A DNA stretch of 23,125 nt from Larix sibirica (GCA_004151065.3 NWUY0300001872.1:40018-63142), one strand, 5' to 3'; shown: positions 1 to 9,968, counted from the stretch's first letter. Numbers and translations: made by a program. Notes: a model not told the origin generated them from the letters alone.

Positions 1-563
1 AAACCATGGATAAGGGTACTATCATTAACCCAATCAACGTGGAAAAATCTAATGCCACCATTAATGAAGTCTTATCAATGAAAGAGCATCTAGAAATTTA
101 GTGATATGGTAACTTTTATAGATTTCAATGATGATCTGCATTCCATCGATCACTTATGAAGCTATTGTTCCACCAATGAATATGAAAATATCCCATATTA
201 ACATGTCGACACGAGTCAAACATGAAGAGATCAAGAAAGATTAACTTATAATGATAACATATCGACACCCAAATCAAGTCATGGAATGAGAGAATAAACA
301 TACCAATATGAAAAGGTACCTAATCAAAGTCAATGTTGTACTTTACATATCAAATCAGTTAAAGATAAATTATCCTCGAAGTCAACACCAAATAAGATTG
401 AATCCATAATCTTATCATTAGAGAGTTCTAGAAAGAATCCACCTTAGGATTGATTGATTCTTTCTCAATGAAACAATGTTGTTTAATGCTTTGCCATCAT
501 ATGGCTTCATGTATTCAACCTTATCAAATAGGAAAAAGTGAAAATGAGATAGTTCAATCTATC
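1..563 (+). other. Left flank: interior of a decayed LTR retrotransposon, no gene
   Basis: All three plus frames are broken by frequent stops. The longest readable piece is about 31 codons near the left edge. I recognise no domain. It is assigned to an LTR retrotransposon only because the matching right flank, across the LINE insertion, continues into a polypurine tract (11650-11662). The two flanks join cleanly once one copy of the 16-bp target-site duplication and the LINE are removed. Confidence 0.35.
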
Positions 564-579
564 GGAATCTACATGTTTT
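564..579. repeat. Target-site duplication, left copy
   Basis: The 16 bases ggaatctacatgtttt occur here and again, perfectly, at 11604-11619. The left copy runs directly into a T tract, which is the poly(A) tail of a minus-strand LINE. This is the expected footprint of target-primed reverse transcription. The last four T bases could belong to either the duplication or the tail, so the secure length is 12-16 bp. Confidence 0.9.
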
Positions 580-935
580 TTTTTTACAAGAACGGTTGAG
601 GAGCATTTATATTAAAAGAGGCAGCAAAAAATTACAATGACAGATCAATGGACTGAATCCAGAGGGATTCTAAGCCCATGGCATCCTGCTCTTCCTTTAC
701 CAAATAATGAGTGTCTCTGAAAAACCCTATTCTATGATGACTATATGTTCTTACAAATTTCCGAAGGATGAAAGTACAAAAGCAAAACATATCGAAATAG
801 TGTAGTCTGTTGTTCTGTATCCCACATGTAGCATAGGCTTCATCTTGCTAATAAGTCTGATAACCAAAATTGCTCCTAGTCTAGTGATTACAAACAGAGG
901 ATAGAAAACCAAAATTTGCATATCAGTGAAGAGGA
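580..935 (-). other. LINE 3' untranslated end and poly(A) tail
   Basis: On the minus strand the sequence after the third ORF ends in a T-rich stretch, an A/T-rich motif and then the A run (plus-strand T at 576-585). A similar ending is seen at the second LINE (17702-17780): both have TGTAA followed by a T-rich tract and finish in GTTCTnGT plus A residues. This supports a common 3' end that would be recognised by the element's own reverse transcriptase. Confidence 0.65.
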
Positions 936-1622
936 CTATGTAAAAACCAGGTCAAGAGGGAAGTTGAGATAACGACGACGCTGAGTTGCAGGTCCAGGAA
1001 TACTTTCCAGAGATTGTTCGTGGCCAATTCCCAATCCTTTGCAGTCGTGAAAGCTTGGAATACAACGAGTAATGTCTTCTTTAAGCTTGTCGAGTTTTCC
1101 TTCTACTTCTATGATGCTTCGATAGTTGTGATCCGTTTTTGTATCAATATTAGAAATGTTATTGGCCACATAATTCACAGTTTCAGAGATGGTAGAGATT
1201 CTCCCGTTCATCAAATTGTTATTGTTCCTGATTTCAGTCCTGATGGATTGAATCAAAGTGTACATTCTCAACATGGTCCTTTTCATTTTTGCATTTTCTG
1301 CCCTAATTAAACGGATTTGATCTTCCATGGATTCCAGTGAGTTTTTGATAGCAGAAACAGGGTCAGAGTTGGTTAGAAGGTGAGAAAACAAGGAGAACAG
1401 GATAAAGTCTTCCAAGGAAAGAAGATTGAGAATGGGAGGATAACCAGCTAGGGAATGCAGAGGAGAGTGTAGACAAGCGCCAGAAGGTTTGTGAGCTTGA
1501 GAAAGGGAGAGCGAATTCTTGCAAAGGAGACATGAAGACGAAAGTGGAAGGTCAGAATCTGAGGTTGATGAGCTAGAACCCGGGGAAGATGCAAGAAAAG
1601 GCGCATGAAATGAATCACCCAT
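936..1622 (-). CDS. LINE ORF3: coiled-coil protein encoded downstream of RNase H
   Basis: An open frame of 228 codons from ATG to TAG lies between the ORF2 stop (1891) and the poly(A) tail. Residues 1-60 are Ser/Pro-rich and look disordered. Residues 64-83 are hydrophobic. From residue 92 to 184 apolar residues follow a 4-3 spacing almost without a break (I92, L96, M99, I103, I106, M113, M117, M120, I124, I127, I131, M138, I142, I145, V149, V152, I156, I159, I170, V173, L177, L180, I184). Asn or Thr fills the remaining core positions, and one stutter falls near 138-142. This is a strong long coiled coil, implying an oligomer. There is no RNA-binding or catalytic motif that I recognise. The ORF1 and ORF2 of the same copy are broken, so an uninterrupted third frame is notable. 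It could also be a host exon picked up by 3' transduction. The function is unknown; multimerisation of the element's ribonucleoprotein is only a guess. Confidence 0.6.
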   Translation of the reverse strand: MGDSFHAPFLASSPGSSSSTSDSDLPLSSSCLLCKNSLSLSQAHKPSGACLHSPLHSLAGYPPILNLLSLEDFILFSLFSHLLTNSDPVSAIKNSLESMEDQIRLIRAENAKMKRTMLRMYTLIQSIRTEIRNNNNLMNGRISTISETVNYVANNISNIDTKTDHNYRSIIEVEGKLDKLKEDITRCIPSFHDCKGLGIGHEQSLESIPGPATQRRRYLNFPLDLVFT

Positions 1623-1890
1623 TATAGAGTAAACCTAGATGCTAGCAGAGAGCCGAAGGAGAATGAGGAGGGAGTTCGAGGCGGGATAGGAAATAAAGCA
1701 GGGATGGGAGAAGAGCCCATGTGAAGGAAATAAATGGAGCATGCGAGCGTGGAGCCAAAAACGAGGAGATCCAGCTAGAAGAAGGAGGGAGGGGACGGGA
1801 AAGGTGCCATGATTAGAGGGAGCGAAAATGTTCATGTTATTAATGAAAGAGATGGGAGGAGGAACATCCCTAGGGGGGATCCTAGGAGGG
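1623..1890 (-). other. Spacer between ORF2 stop and ORF3 start
   Basis: This is a C/T-rich sequence on the minus strand. A 102-codon frame (1635-1943) overlaps the end of ORF2 in another phase, but its composition follows the pyrimidine-rich tract. I do not treat it as a gene. I see no internal ribosome entry motif that could be named. Confidence 0.4.
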
Positions 1891-2322
1891 TCAAGGGACC
1901 CAACAACGGTCGAGATTTTTCCCATTGCAAATAATGTAACCAAAGTCTAAGTGCACCCCTTTATTCGCCATTTGATCCGCAAGATGATTGTTTGTTCAAA
2001 GAATGTGGAGGAGGGTGACAGAGTTGAAATCGCTGATAAGAGTTTTGAAGATAAGGTGCAGCCTTATGGAGGGATTTTTGTGGTTCATAGTAAGTATTCG
2101 AGCTTCTCTTTTGACCATCAGAGAGTCCCCAAAGATAATCAAATCTTTTATTCCAAGATTTCTTGCATTTTCCAGCCCGTTGATTAATGCAAGCCATTCG
2201 CACCGTTGTTTTTTTTTTCCCTATTCATCATGCATAATCATTCTGTCTGTTCCCCCAGGGTCAAAAATGACCCCTCATGCACCTGCCAATCTAGGGTTAC
2301 CTTTAGAGGCACCATCGAAGAA
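1891..2322 (-). pseudogene. RNase H domain of ORF2, copy A
   Basis: This is an RVT_3-type RNase H, the kind carried at the C-terminus of many plant L1 ORF2 proteins. The DGASKGNP opening is at about 2316, GDSLMV at about 2112, and the C-terminal block ILxTNNHLADQMANKG is near 1975-2025. The Arg of that block is a TGA stop (CGA to TGA). A one-base deletion at about 2193, relative to copy B, shifts the frame between the first and second catalytic acids. It lies immediately upstream of the 1.3-kb 3' region that holds ORF3. Confidence 0.85.
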
Positions 2323-2778
2323 AAGAGAATGACTTCCAAGTTTTGTCCACCAGCTGTTGAAGTTTTCCGAACTAATTCTGATCTGCCATCTAAGAAAATT
2401 TGGTTTTTTTGAATGGGAACATCTCGGGAAAGGGGAAGGATGGCAATGAAGTTTAGAGATCTAGTTTTTTTCTTCGGAAGATAAGGGTTCGAGATGAATA
2501 TGTCTTAAACCTTTAGAGAGAAGGGCTTCAATCCATAACACTTTTGCTGAAGAGGAGACTCTGATAGGAGGAAGGATCAAGTTTTCAAAGATTCACTTGT
2601 TTCTGGTAGTCCAAATTTTCCAACAGATATATTTTGGAAGGGTTGTTCAAGATTTGGAGAAATCGGGTTTTTTGTAGAGAGAACCTTGATAATAGTCTTT
2701 CCAGTAGGTGAAAAGATCTTTCCAATTAGTTGGGAGAGTAAGATTAAAATGAAGCTCTTTAAGGGCTATGAACCAAAC

Positions 2779-2973
2779 CTATTTTGCATAGGAGCAATCC
2801 AAGAAAAGGTGTTCCAGAGTTTCTTTCGAGTCTGTACAGAGAATGCATCTTGAAGGACCTTCAATTCCCCTTTTTTTTAGATTCTCGGTTGTTAGAATTT
2901 TATGATGTGCTAAAATCCAACAAAAGGAGTTGATTTTGGGGAGATCATCCTTACTCCAGACGTTTGTCCGCAT
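2779..2973 (-). pseudogene. zf-RVT zinc-binding domain of ORF2, copy A
   Basis: A 64-residue open segment shows the plant LINE zf-RVT pattern: LPKINSFCW, a mid-region TTENLKKRG, then C43-x2-C46, H55 and C60 (CILC...HLFLDC). The domain lies between the RT and RNase H and probably helps bind nucleic acid. All metal ligands are present. The following segment toward 2400 is the linker to RNase H. Confidence 0.85.
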
Positions 2974-3297
2974 AGCTTCTTTTTTGTTGAGGTTTTGGAT
3001 GGAGTTATAACCAGCCTTAACCGAATAGGTTCCCTATTTCCCCCAACATTTGGAGTTAGTATAGTTGAGATGGATCGGGGCTGAGCCTTGAAGAGTCGTT
3101 TGCAACACTGTGTAGTCCATGTTTAAGTGCTCTGGAACTTCGAGGTTTTTCCTCCATCCCGCCCATCTGTCATTGCTATGCCACTAGGAGATATTGTAAA
3201 GAGTAGAGATATTTTGATGATCCATCCATAGTTTGAGTTCCATGAAGGTTTGTAAGTATAGCTAGGGAGAAGAAGGTCCCATGTTATCTTCCCAAAT

Positions 3298-4912
3298 TTA
3301 GATATGCCTTCCATTTCCAGAAGACCATCCCAGGCTATTTTGAATGATGAAAGATGAATTTTTGCATAATCTCCAAATTGTAGATTCGTTCTCAATAGGG
3401 GGAAGTTCATCTAGGCATCTTTTTCTTCTTCCTTTTAGGTATTTTTTCCTTATAATTTCCTTCCACCACGCTTTTTTCCCTGAAACCATTCTCCATAAGA
3501 TTTTGGCTCCCAAAGCCAAGTTCATAGTGCCTAAGTCTCTGATTCCTGCTCCTCCACAACTTTTAGGGCTGCAGGTAGTTTCCCAGTTAACTAGGTGGAA
3601 TTTCTTGGTACCATTAGATTTTTTGCCTTGCCAAAGGAAGCTTCTGAATTCCTTTGTAATGTCCTGAATTATCGATTTTGGGGCCAAAGAACCAACCCTT
3701 TCCAGTCTGAGGCTTTCTTTTTCCCTTGTGAATGGGGACTCCGAGGTAATTGAAAGAGTTCCAATTAGTGATGCCTTTAAAACCAAGGGTCCTAGCTATT
3801 CTAGCCATAGTTCTTTCAGGGCAGTTCCAGCCATAGATTTTTGTTTTTAAGGAATTTACTTTTCCATCAGATGCTTTGAGAAAAGTGGATAGGATTCCCT
3901 TGAACCTGTCTGCAATAGTAATTGAGGCTCCTCCAAGAAGAATAGTATCATCTACGAACTGTGCATGATTTGTAGCTTTTACACCCCTAGCAATTGTTAA
4001 TCCTTTGAGTTCACCACTATCTTGAAAGGATTGTATCTTCCTACTCAAGGATTCAACAACAATAATATAGAGGAAGGGAGATAAGGGGCAGCCTTGGCGA
4101 ATCCCTCTAGAGGCTTGGAAGAAGCCAGCAGGCCTACCATTAATGAGAGGAGCGATCCAAGGGATGGTTATGAAAGCTTCGATCCATCTTATAAAAATTT
4201 TTGAGAAACCCATTCTGTGCATTATCTCAAAAAAGAAGAAGTTATTGACCCTATCAAAAGCGTTGGCCATCTCTAGCTTGATTTCCATACCTTGTTGATT
4301 GCGTTGCAGGCTGGAATGGATGGATTCTTGAACGATGATAATATTGTCCATGATTTGTCTTCCAACGATGAATCCTCCTTGTGTATCCGAGATGATTTGA
4401 GCCATGATATTTTTCATTCCGTTGGCGAGAATTTTGGTGAGGATCTTATAGGAGGTATTGCATAAGGAGATAGGCCTGAATCTTTCAATTGATAGAGGGG
4501 TTTTTTCTTTGGGAATCAAGGCTAGGAAAGTGGAGTTTGTGGCTCCACCATTTTTTTCTTTTTTCCTAGTCCAGTTTAGCATCCTTCTTAAGTCTTCTTT
4601 GATGATGTCCCAAGTGGCACGGTAGAAGTTGATTGTGAATCCGTCTGGTCCAGGGGATTTGTCAGGGTGAAGGGTCTAGATTGCTTCAATAATTTCATGT
4701 TCTGTAATAGGTTTTTCAAGATCCTCATTCTCTCTTTCAGTGATGATAGAGCGAATTCCTGAAAGAAGGTCAACTTGCGAGATAGGATTTGTTTCTCCAC
4801 TATCTGAATATAACTGACTGAAATGTTGGAGAGCCAAATTTTTTATGGCATCCTGAATAAAGATTGTTTGATTGTTGTTGTCTTTCAGCTCTTTGATGTA
4901 GTTATAGCTCAT
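3298..4912 (-). pseudogene. Reverse transcriptase domain of ORF2, copy A
   Basis: The region opens with KSPGPDGF (about 4650), preceded by a stop at 4676-4678 where a Trp is usual. The main block (3614-4582, 322 codons) has RPISLCNTSYKI, motif A ending AFD (D110), motif B GIRQGCPLSPFL and motif C FVDD (D211, D212). The three catalytic Asp residues are therefore intact. FVDD replaces the more common FADD, and the leading Asp of the KLD block is Glu. After YLGVPIHKG the frame is lost. The post-RT block resumes in another frame (3298-3786) with SFLWQGK and CGGAGIRDLGTMNLALGAKILWR split across it. A deletion of about 150 bases at the switch removes the LAGR-type segment. Confidence 0.9.
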
Positions 4913-5089
4913 TCTGATATTTGTTTGTTTGTGAAAGTAATCAGTGTTCTTATCTCCCCCTTTTAACCAAAGTTGGCGGGATTGTAATCTCTAAATTTCT
5001 TCCTCATGTCTGGCGGCTTTTAAAATTTCTAGGTTTAGAGCTTTTTCCTGGGAAATGGATTGATGAGTAATATCCTCACGTTCCGTTTT

Positions 5090-6033
5090 TTAGTGGAGGG
5101 TGTTGAGGCCTGCTTGGAGATCTTTTTTAATGATGGAGGGTTCTGTAAAGGAGGAGATAGCCCAGTTTTTCAATACAGAATGGACGGCCCTAAGTTTTGA
5201 TTCCCAGATGTAGCTAGGGGAGCCAGAGAAGGAGAAATTCCAGGCAGAGTGGATTATGTCGAGAATCTTAACGTTGTGGAGCCAGATGGGGTTAAATCTA
5301 AAGGGGATAGGACCAAGATTAGTGGGGGGGACTAGAGAAAGGGAGATAGGTTTATCATTAGAGGTTGTTGAAGAGATAATATAAGAAGAAGGAAGCAAAT
5401 CTTTTTGGAGAATAGAGGTACTTACCAGGAAACGATCAAGTCTGGTGGCGATGTGGCTTGGTCCAGTTTGCCTGTTGTTCCAAGTGTGTTTCCCATTTTT
5501 GGGAATGGGATCCAATAGGTATAGGTCATCCATTAGATCTTCAATATTTTCTCCAAAGGTATCCCTAACGATCGAGCCGCCTCTTTTTTCCCCACTTGAT
5601 TTCGTGGTGTTGAAATATCCAGCTATGACAGTGTCTTTCCCTTGCAGCTCCATATTTAATGAAAGTAAGGAATTCCAAAAGGCATACTTGTCTTTGTAAT
5701 GTGTAGTTCCATACACATTACAAATGAAAATTGAATCGTCATTGTTTTCGTTTTGAAGTTCAACTAAGAGCCAATGAGTATTTTCTTTTACTAGTATGAT
5801 TTTGAAATTGTCTGATCTGCGGAAGGTTGCAATTCTCCCTGAGGCACCTCTGGAGATGATGGCCTTTCCAGAACTGTTTTTCCAGAACAGGCTAGAAAGT
5901 TTCATTACCTCTTCTTTTATCATCTTAGTCTATTGGACAAGCAAAATGTCTGGTTTCTCGGTTTTCATAATATTTTTCAAAGCTTCCACTTTGAGCCTCC
6001 TAAACCTCTGCAATTCCAAGAGACTATTTTCAT
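5090..6033 (-). pseudogene. AP-type endonuclease domain of ORF2, copy A
   Basis: An exonuclease/endonuclease/phosphatase fold of L1 type opens with MKIVSWNCRG at 6033. The catalytic Glu of QETK is a TAG stop (5930-5932, GAG to TAG). In the 277-codon open part (5923-5090) the GDFN motif is GYFN (residues 102-105), which loses an Asp that normally acts in catalysis. RLDRFLVS is kept. The final SDHxP motif reads SNDKP, so the catalytic His is also gone. Even if read through, this endonuclease should be inactive. Confidence 0.88.
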
Positions 6034-6035
6034 TA

Positions 6036-6036
6036 N
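6036..6036. other. Single N: assembly join between copy A and copy B
   Basis: One undetermined base sits three bases beyond the ORF2 start of copy A. It joins that ORF2 5' end directly to the middle of a second RNase H domain. A biological junction exactly here would be odd; a one-base placeholder for a gap of unknown size is more likely. Confidence 0.85.
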
Positions 6037-6257
6037 TCTCTTATGACCATGAGAGAATCCCCAAAGACAACCAAATCTTTTATTCCAAGAGTGCTTGCAT
6101 TTTCCAACCCCTTAATTAGTGCGAGCCATTCGGCACCGTTGTTTGTTTTTTTCCATATTCCCCATGCATAGTCATTTTGTCTGTTCCCCACGGGGTCAAA
6201 GATGACCCCTCCCGCATCTGCCAACCGAGGGTTACCTTTAGAGGCACCATCGAAGAA
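6037..6257 (-). pseudogene. RNase H domain of ORF2, copy B, N-terminal part
   Basis: The open frame carries all three early catalytic acids of the RVT_3 family: FFDGASKGNP (Asp, about 6251), NNGAEWLALIKGL (Glu) and VVFGDSLMVI (Asp, just before the N). The C-terminal His/Asn block is missing because the contig ends at 6037. It is better preserved than the copy A version at 1891-2322. Confidence 0.85.
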
Positions 6258-6713
6258 TGGAGAATGAAATCCAAGTTTTTTCCACTAGCTATTGAATTTT
6301 TTCGGACTGATTCTGATCCGCCATCTAAGAGAATTTGTTTTTTTTGAATGGGAACCTCTTGGGGAAGGGAAGGGGTGGCGGTGAAGTTCAGAGATCCAGT
6401 TTTTTTCTTTGGCACATAAAGGTTCGGGATGAATATGTATTAAAACTTTGGAGAGAAGGGCTTTAGTCCATAACGCTTTTGCTGAAGAGGAGACTTTGAT
6501 AGGAGGAAGGATCAAGTTTTCAAAGATTCACTTGTTTCTGGTAGTCCAAATTTTCCAACAGATATATTTTGGAAGGGTTGTTCAAGATTTGGAGAAATCG
6601 GGTTTTTTGTAGAGAGAACCTTGATAATAGTCTTTCCAGTAGGTGAAAAGATCTTTCCAATTAGTTGGGAGAGTAAGATTAAAATGAAGCTCTTTAAGGG
6701 CTATGAACCAAAC

Positions 6714-6908
6714 CTATTTTGCATAGGAGCAATCCAAGAAAAGGTGTTCCAGAGTTTCTTTCGAGTCTGTACAGAGAATGCATCTTGAAGGACCTTCAAT
6801 TCCCCTTTTTTTTAGATTCTCGGTTGTTAGAATTTTATGATGTGCTAAAATCCAACAAAAGGAGTTGATTTTGGGGAGATCATCCTTACTCCAGACGTTT
6901 GTCCGCAT
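6714..6908 (-). pseudogene. zf-RVT zinc-binding domain of ORF2, copy B
   Basis: The protein is identical to the 2779-2973 segment, with C43, C46, H55 and C60 present. It is followed (6515-6285) by an open linker leading into the RNase H, with one stop just before the FFDGAS block. Confidence 0.85.
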
Positions 6909-7232
6909 AGCTTCTTTTTTGTTGAGGTTTTGGATGGAGTTATAACCAGCCTTAACCGAATAGGTTCCCTATTTCCCCCAACATTTGGAGTTAGTATAGT
7001 TGAGATGGATCGGGGCTGAGCCTTGAAGAGTCGTTTGCAACACTGTGTAGTCCATGTTTAAGTGCTCTGGAACTTCGAGGTTTTTCCTCCATCCCGCCCA
7101 TCTGTCATTGCTATGCCACTAGGAGATATTGTAAAGAGTAGAGATATTTTGATGATCCATCCATAGTTTGAGTTCCATGAAGGTTTGTAAGTATAGCTAG
7201 GGAGAAGAAGGTCCCATGTTATCTTCCCAAAT

Positions 7233-8847
7233 TTAGATATGCCTTCCATTTCCAGAAGACCATCCCAGGCTATTTTGAATGATGAAAGATGAATTTTTGC
7301 ATAATCTCCAAATTGTAGATTCGTTCTCAATAGGGGGAAGTTCATCTAGGCATCTTTTTCTTCTTCCTTTTAGGTATTTTTTCCTTATAATTTCCTTCCA
7401 CCACGCTTTTTTCCCTGAAACCATTCTCCATAAGATTTTGGCTCCCAAAGCCAAGTTCATAGTGCCTAAGTCTCTGATTCCTGCTCCTCCACAACTTTTA
7501 GGGCTGCAGGTAGTTTCCCAGTTAACTAGGTGGAATTTCTTGGTACCATTAGATTTTTTGCCTTGCCAAAGGAAGCTTCTGAATTCCTTTGTAATGTCCT
7601 GAATTATCGATTTTGGGGCCAAAGAACCAACCCTTTCCAGTCTGAGGCTTTCTTTTTCCCTTGTGAATGGGGACTCCGAGGTAATTGAAAGAGTTCCAAT
7701 TAGTGATGCCTTTAAAACCAAGGGTCCTAGCTATTCTAGCCATAGTTCTTTCAGGGCAGTTCCAGCCATAGATTTTTGTTTTTAAGGAATTTACTTTTCC
7801 ATCAGATGCTTTGAGAAAAGTGGATAGGATTCCCTTGAACCTGTCTGCAATAGTAATTGAGGCTCCTCCAAGAAGAATAGTATCATCTACGAACTGTGCA
7901 TGATTTGTAGCTTTTACACCCCTAGCAATTGTTAATCCTTTGAGTTCACCACTATCTTGAAAGGATTGTATCTTCCTACTCAAGGATTCAACAACAATAA
8001 TATAGAGGAAGGGAGATAAGGGGCAGCCTTGGCGAATCCCTCTAGAGGCTTGGAAGAAGCCAGCAGGCCTACCATTAATGAGAGGAGCGATCCAAGGGAT
8101 GGTTATGAAAGCTTCGATCCATCTTATAAAAATTTTTGAGAAACCCATTCTGTGCATTATCTCAAAAAAGAAGAAGTTATTGACCCTATCAAAAGCGTTG
8201 GCCATCTCTAGCTTGATTTCCATACCTTGTTGATTGCGTTGCAGGCTGGAATGGATGGATTCTTGAACGATGATAATATTGTCCATGATTTGTCTTCCAA
8301 CGATGAATCCTCCTTGTGTATCCGAGATGATTTGAGCCATGATATTTTTCATTCCGTTGGCGAGAATTTTGGTGAGGATCTTATAGGAGGTATTGCATAA
8401 GGAGATAGGCCTGAATCTTTCAATTGATAGAGGGGTTTTTTCTTTGGGAATCAAGGCTAGGAAAGTGGAGTTTGTGGCTCCACCATTTTTTTCTTTTTTC
8501 CTAGTCCAGTTTAGCATCCTTCTTAAGTCTTCTTTGATGATGTCCCAAGTGGCACGGTAGAAGTTGATTGTGAATCCGTCTGGTCCAGGGGATTTGTCAG
8601 GGTGAAGGGTCTAGATTGCTTCAATAATTTCATGTTCTGTAATAGGTTTTTCAAGATCCTCATTCTCTCTTTCAGTGATGATAGAGCGAATTCCTGAAAG
8701 AAGGTCAACTTGCGAGATAGGATTTGTTTCTCCACTATCTGAATATAACTGACTGAAATGTTGGAGAGCCAAATTTTTTATGGCATCCTGAATAAAGATT
8801 GTTTGATTGTTGTTGTCTTTCAGCTCTTTGATGTAGTTATAGCTCAT
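7233..8847 (-). pseudogene. Reverse transcriptase domain of ORF2, copy B
   Basis: The translation is identical to copy A, including intact AFD and FVDD catalytic motifs in the 8517-7549 block, the TAG at 8611-8613 before the HPDKSPGPDGF block, and the frame-shifting deletion after LGVPIHKG. Shared private lesions show that A and B are the same sequence here, not independently decayed relatives. Confidence 0.9.
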
Positions 8848-9024
8848 TCTGATATTTGTTTGTTTGTGAAAGTAATCAGTGTTCTTATCTCCCCCTTTTA
8901 ACCAAAGTTGGCGGGATTGTAATCTCTAAATTTCTTCCTCATGTCTGGCGGCTTTTAAAATTTCTAGGTTTAGAGCTTTTTCCTGGGAAATGGATTGATG
9001 AGTAATATCCTCACGTTCCGTTTT

Positions 9025-9968
9025 TTAGTGGAGGGTGTTGAGGCCTGCTTGGAGATCTTTTTTAATGATGGAGGGTTCTGTAAAGGAGGAGATAGCCCAG
9101 TTTTTCAATACAGAATGGACGGCCCTAAGTTTTGATTCCCAGATGTAGCTAGGGGAGCCAGAGAAGGAGAAATTCCAGGCAGAGTGGATTATGTCGAGAA
9201 TCTTAACGTTGTGGAGCCAGATGGGGTTAAATCTAAAGGGGATAGGACCAAGATTAGTGGGGGGGACTAGAGAAAGGGAGATAGGTTTATCATTAGAGGT
9301 TGTTGAAGAGATAATATAAGAAGAAGGAAGCAAATCTTTTTGGAGAATAGAGGTACTTACCAGGAAACGATCAAGTCTGGTGGCGATGTGGCTTGGTCCA
9401 GTTTGCCTGTTGTTCCAAGTGTGTTTCCCATTTTTGGGAATGGGATCCAATAGGTATAGGTCATCCATTAGATCTTCAATATTTTCTCCAAAGGTATCCC
9501 TAACGATCGAGCCGCCTCTTTTTTCCCCACTTGATTTCGTGGTGTTGAAATATCCAGCTATGACAGTGTCTTTCCCTTGCAGCTCCATATTTAATGAAAG
9601 TAAGGAATTCCAAAAGGCATACTTGTCTTTGTAATGTGTAGTTCCATACACATTACAAATGAAAATTGAATCGTCATTGTTTTCGTTTTGAAGTTCAACT
9701 AAGAGCCAATGAGTATTTTCTTTTACTAGTATGATTTTGAAATTGTCTGATCTGCGGAAGGTTGCAATTCTCCCTGAGGCACCTCTGGAGATGATGGCCT
9801 TTCCAGAACTGTTTTTCCAGAACAGGCTAGAAAGTTTCATTACCTCTTCTTTTATCATCTTAGTCTATTGGACAAGCAAAATGTCTGGTTTCTCGGTTTT
9901 CATAATATTTTTCAAAGCTTCCACTTTGAGCTTCCTAAACCTCTGCAATTCCAGGAGACTATTTTCAT
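9025..9968 (-). pseudogene. AP-type endonuclease domain of ORF2, copy B
   Basis: It starts MKIVSWNCRGLG at 9968, then shows the same frameshift and Glu-to-stop change (9865-9867) as copy A, GYFN in place of GDFN, and SNDKP in place of SDHxP. The first 37 bases (9932-9968) differ from copy A at two sites, so the identical block ends inside this domain. Confidence 0.88.

Larger units (their letters stand above)
2562..5996. repeat. 3,435-bp direct duplication, copy 1 (interior of ORF2)
   Basis: It repeats at 6497-9931 with a constant offset of 3,935. I saw no difference in the rows compared, and all open segments translate identically. The left limit is a C/T difference (2561 against 6496), left of which the copies are only about 85-88% alike. 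The right limit is another C/T difference (5997 against 9932). Confidence 0.95.
1891..6033 (-). pseudogene. LINE ORF2, copy A (endonuclease, reverse transcriptase, zf-RVT, RNase H), broken
   Basis: ORF2 is the LINE replication polyprotein: it nicks the target, reverse-transcribes the element RNA in place and removes RNA. The start is the ATG at 6033, followed by the endonuclease opening SWNCRG, three bases from the N at 6036. The stop is TGA at 1891. Domains follow in the usual plant order. Lesions include a frameshift just after SWNCRG; in-frame stops at 5930-5932, 5090, near 4991-4993 and at 4676; and a deletion plus frameshift after LGVPIHKG near 3670-3720 that removes about 50 expected residues of the RT thumb. 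Further stops lie at the ends of several segments, and the RNase H has a one-base deletion and a stop. About 1,380 codons remain, a normal size for an RNase H-bearing plant L1 ORF2. Confidence 0.92.
6497..9931. repeat. 3,435-bp direct duplication, copy 2
   Basis: This is the partner of 2562-5996 at offset 3,935. Apparent 100% identity across 3.4 kb, flanked on one side by about 85-88% identity and on the other by an N join, is typical of a redundant contig end or a collapsed repeat. Very recent gene conversion is the biological alternative. Confidence 0.95.
6037..9968 (-). pseudogene. LINE ORF2, copy B, truncated at its 3' end and broken
   Basis: This is the same polyprotein as copy A. Its start is the ATG at 9968, and it is cut at the N (6036) inside RNase H. 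From 9931 to 6497 it shares every copy A lesion: the TAG at 9865-9867 in place of the endonuclease Glu, stops at 9025, about 8926 and 8611, and the RT deletion near 7605-7655. Beyond 6497 it diverges to about 85-88% identity and its RNase H is open, unlike copy A. The mix of perfect identity and sudden divergence suggests two LINE copies merged by the assembler rather than a separate insertion. Confidence 0.88.

Noticed and set aside
1014-1310. 98-codon plus-strand ORF
   Set aside because: It is exactly antisense to the coiled-coil ORF (936-1622) and has no motif of its own.
1635-1943. 102-codon minus ORF between RNase H and ORF3
   Set aside because: It overlaps the end of ORF2 in another frame; its Pro/Leu/Ser content follows a pyrimidine-rich tract and no motif is seen.
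3344-3667. 107-codon plus-strand ORF, also present at 7279-7602
   Set aside because: Antisense shadow of the post-RT part of ORF2; it recurs only because that DNA is duplicated.
5445-5699. Plus-strand ORFs over the endonuclease region, also at 9380-9634
   Set aside because: Antisense shadows of the 277-codon endonuclease segment.
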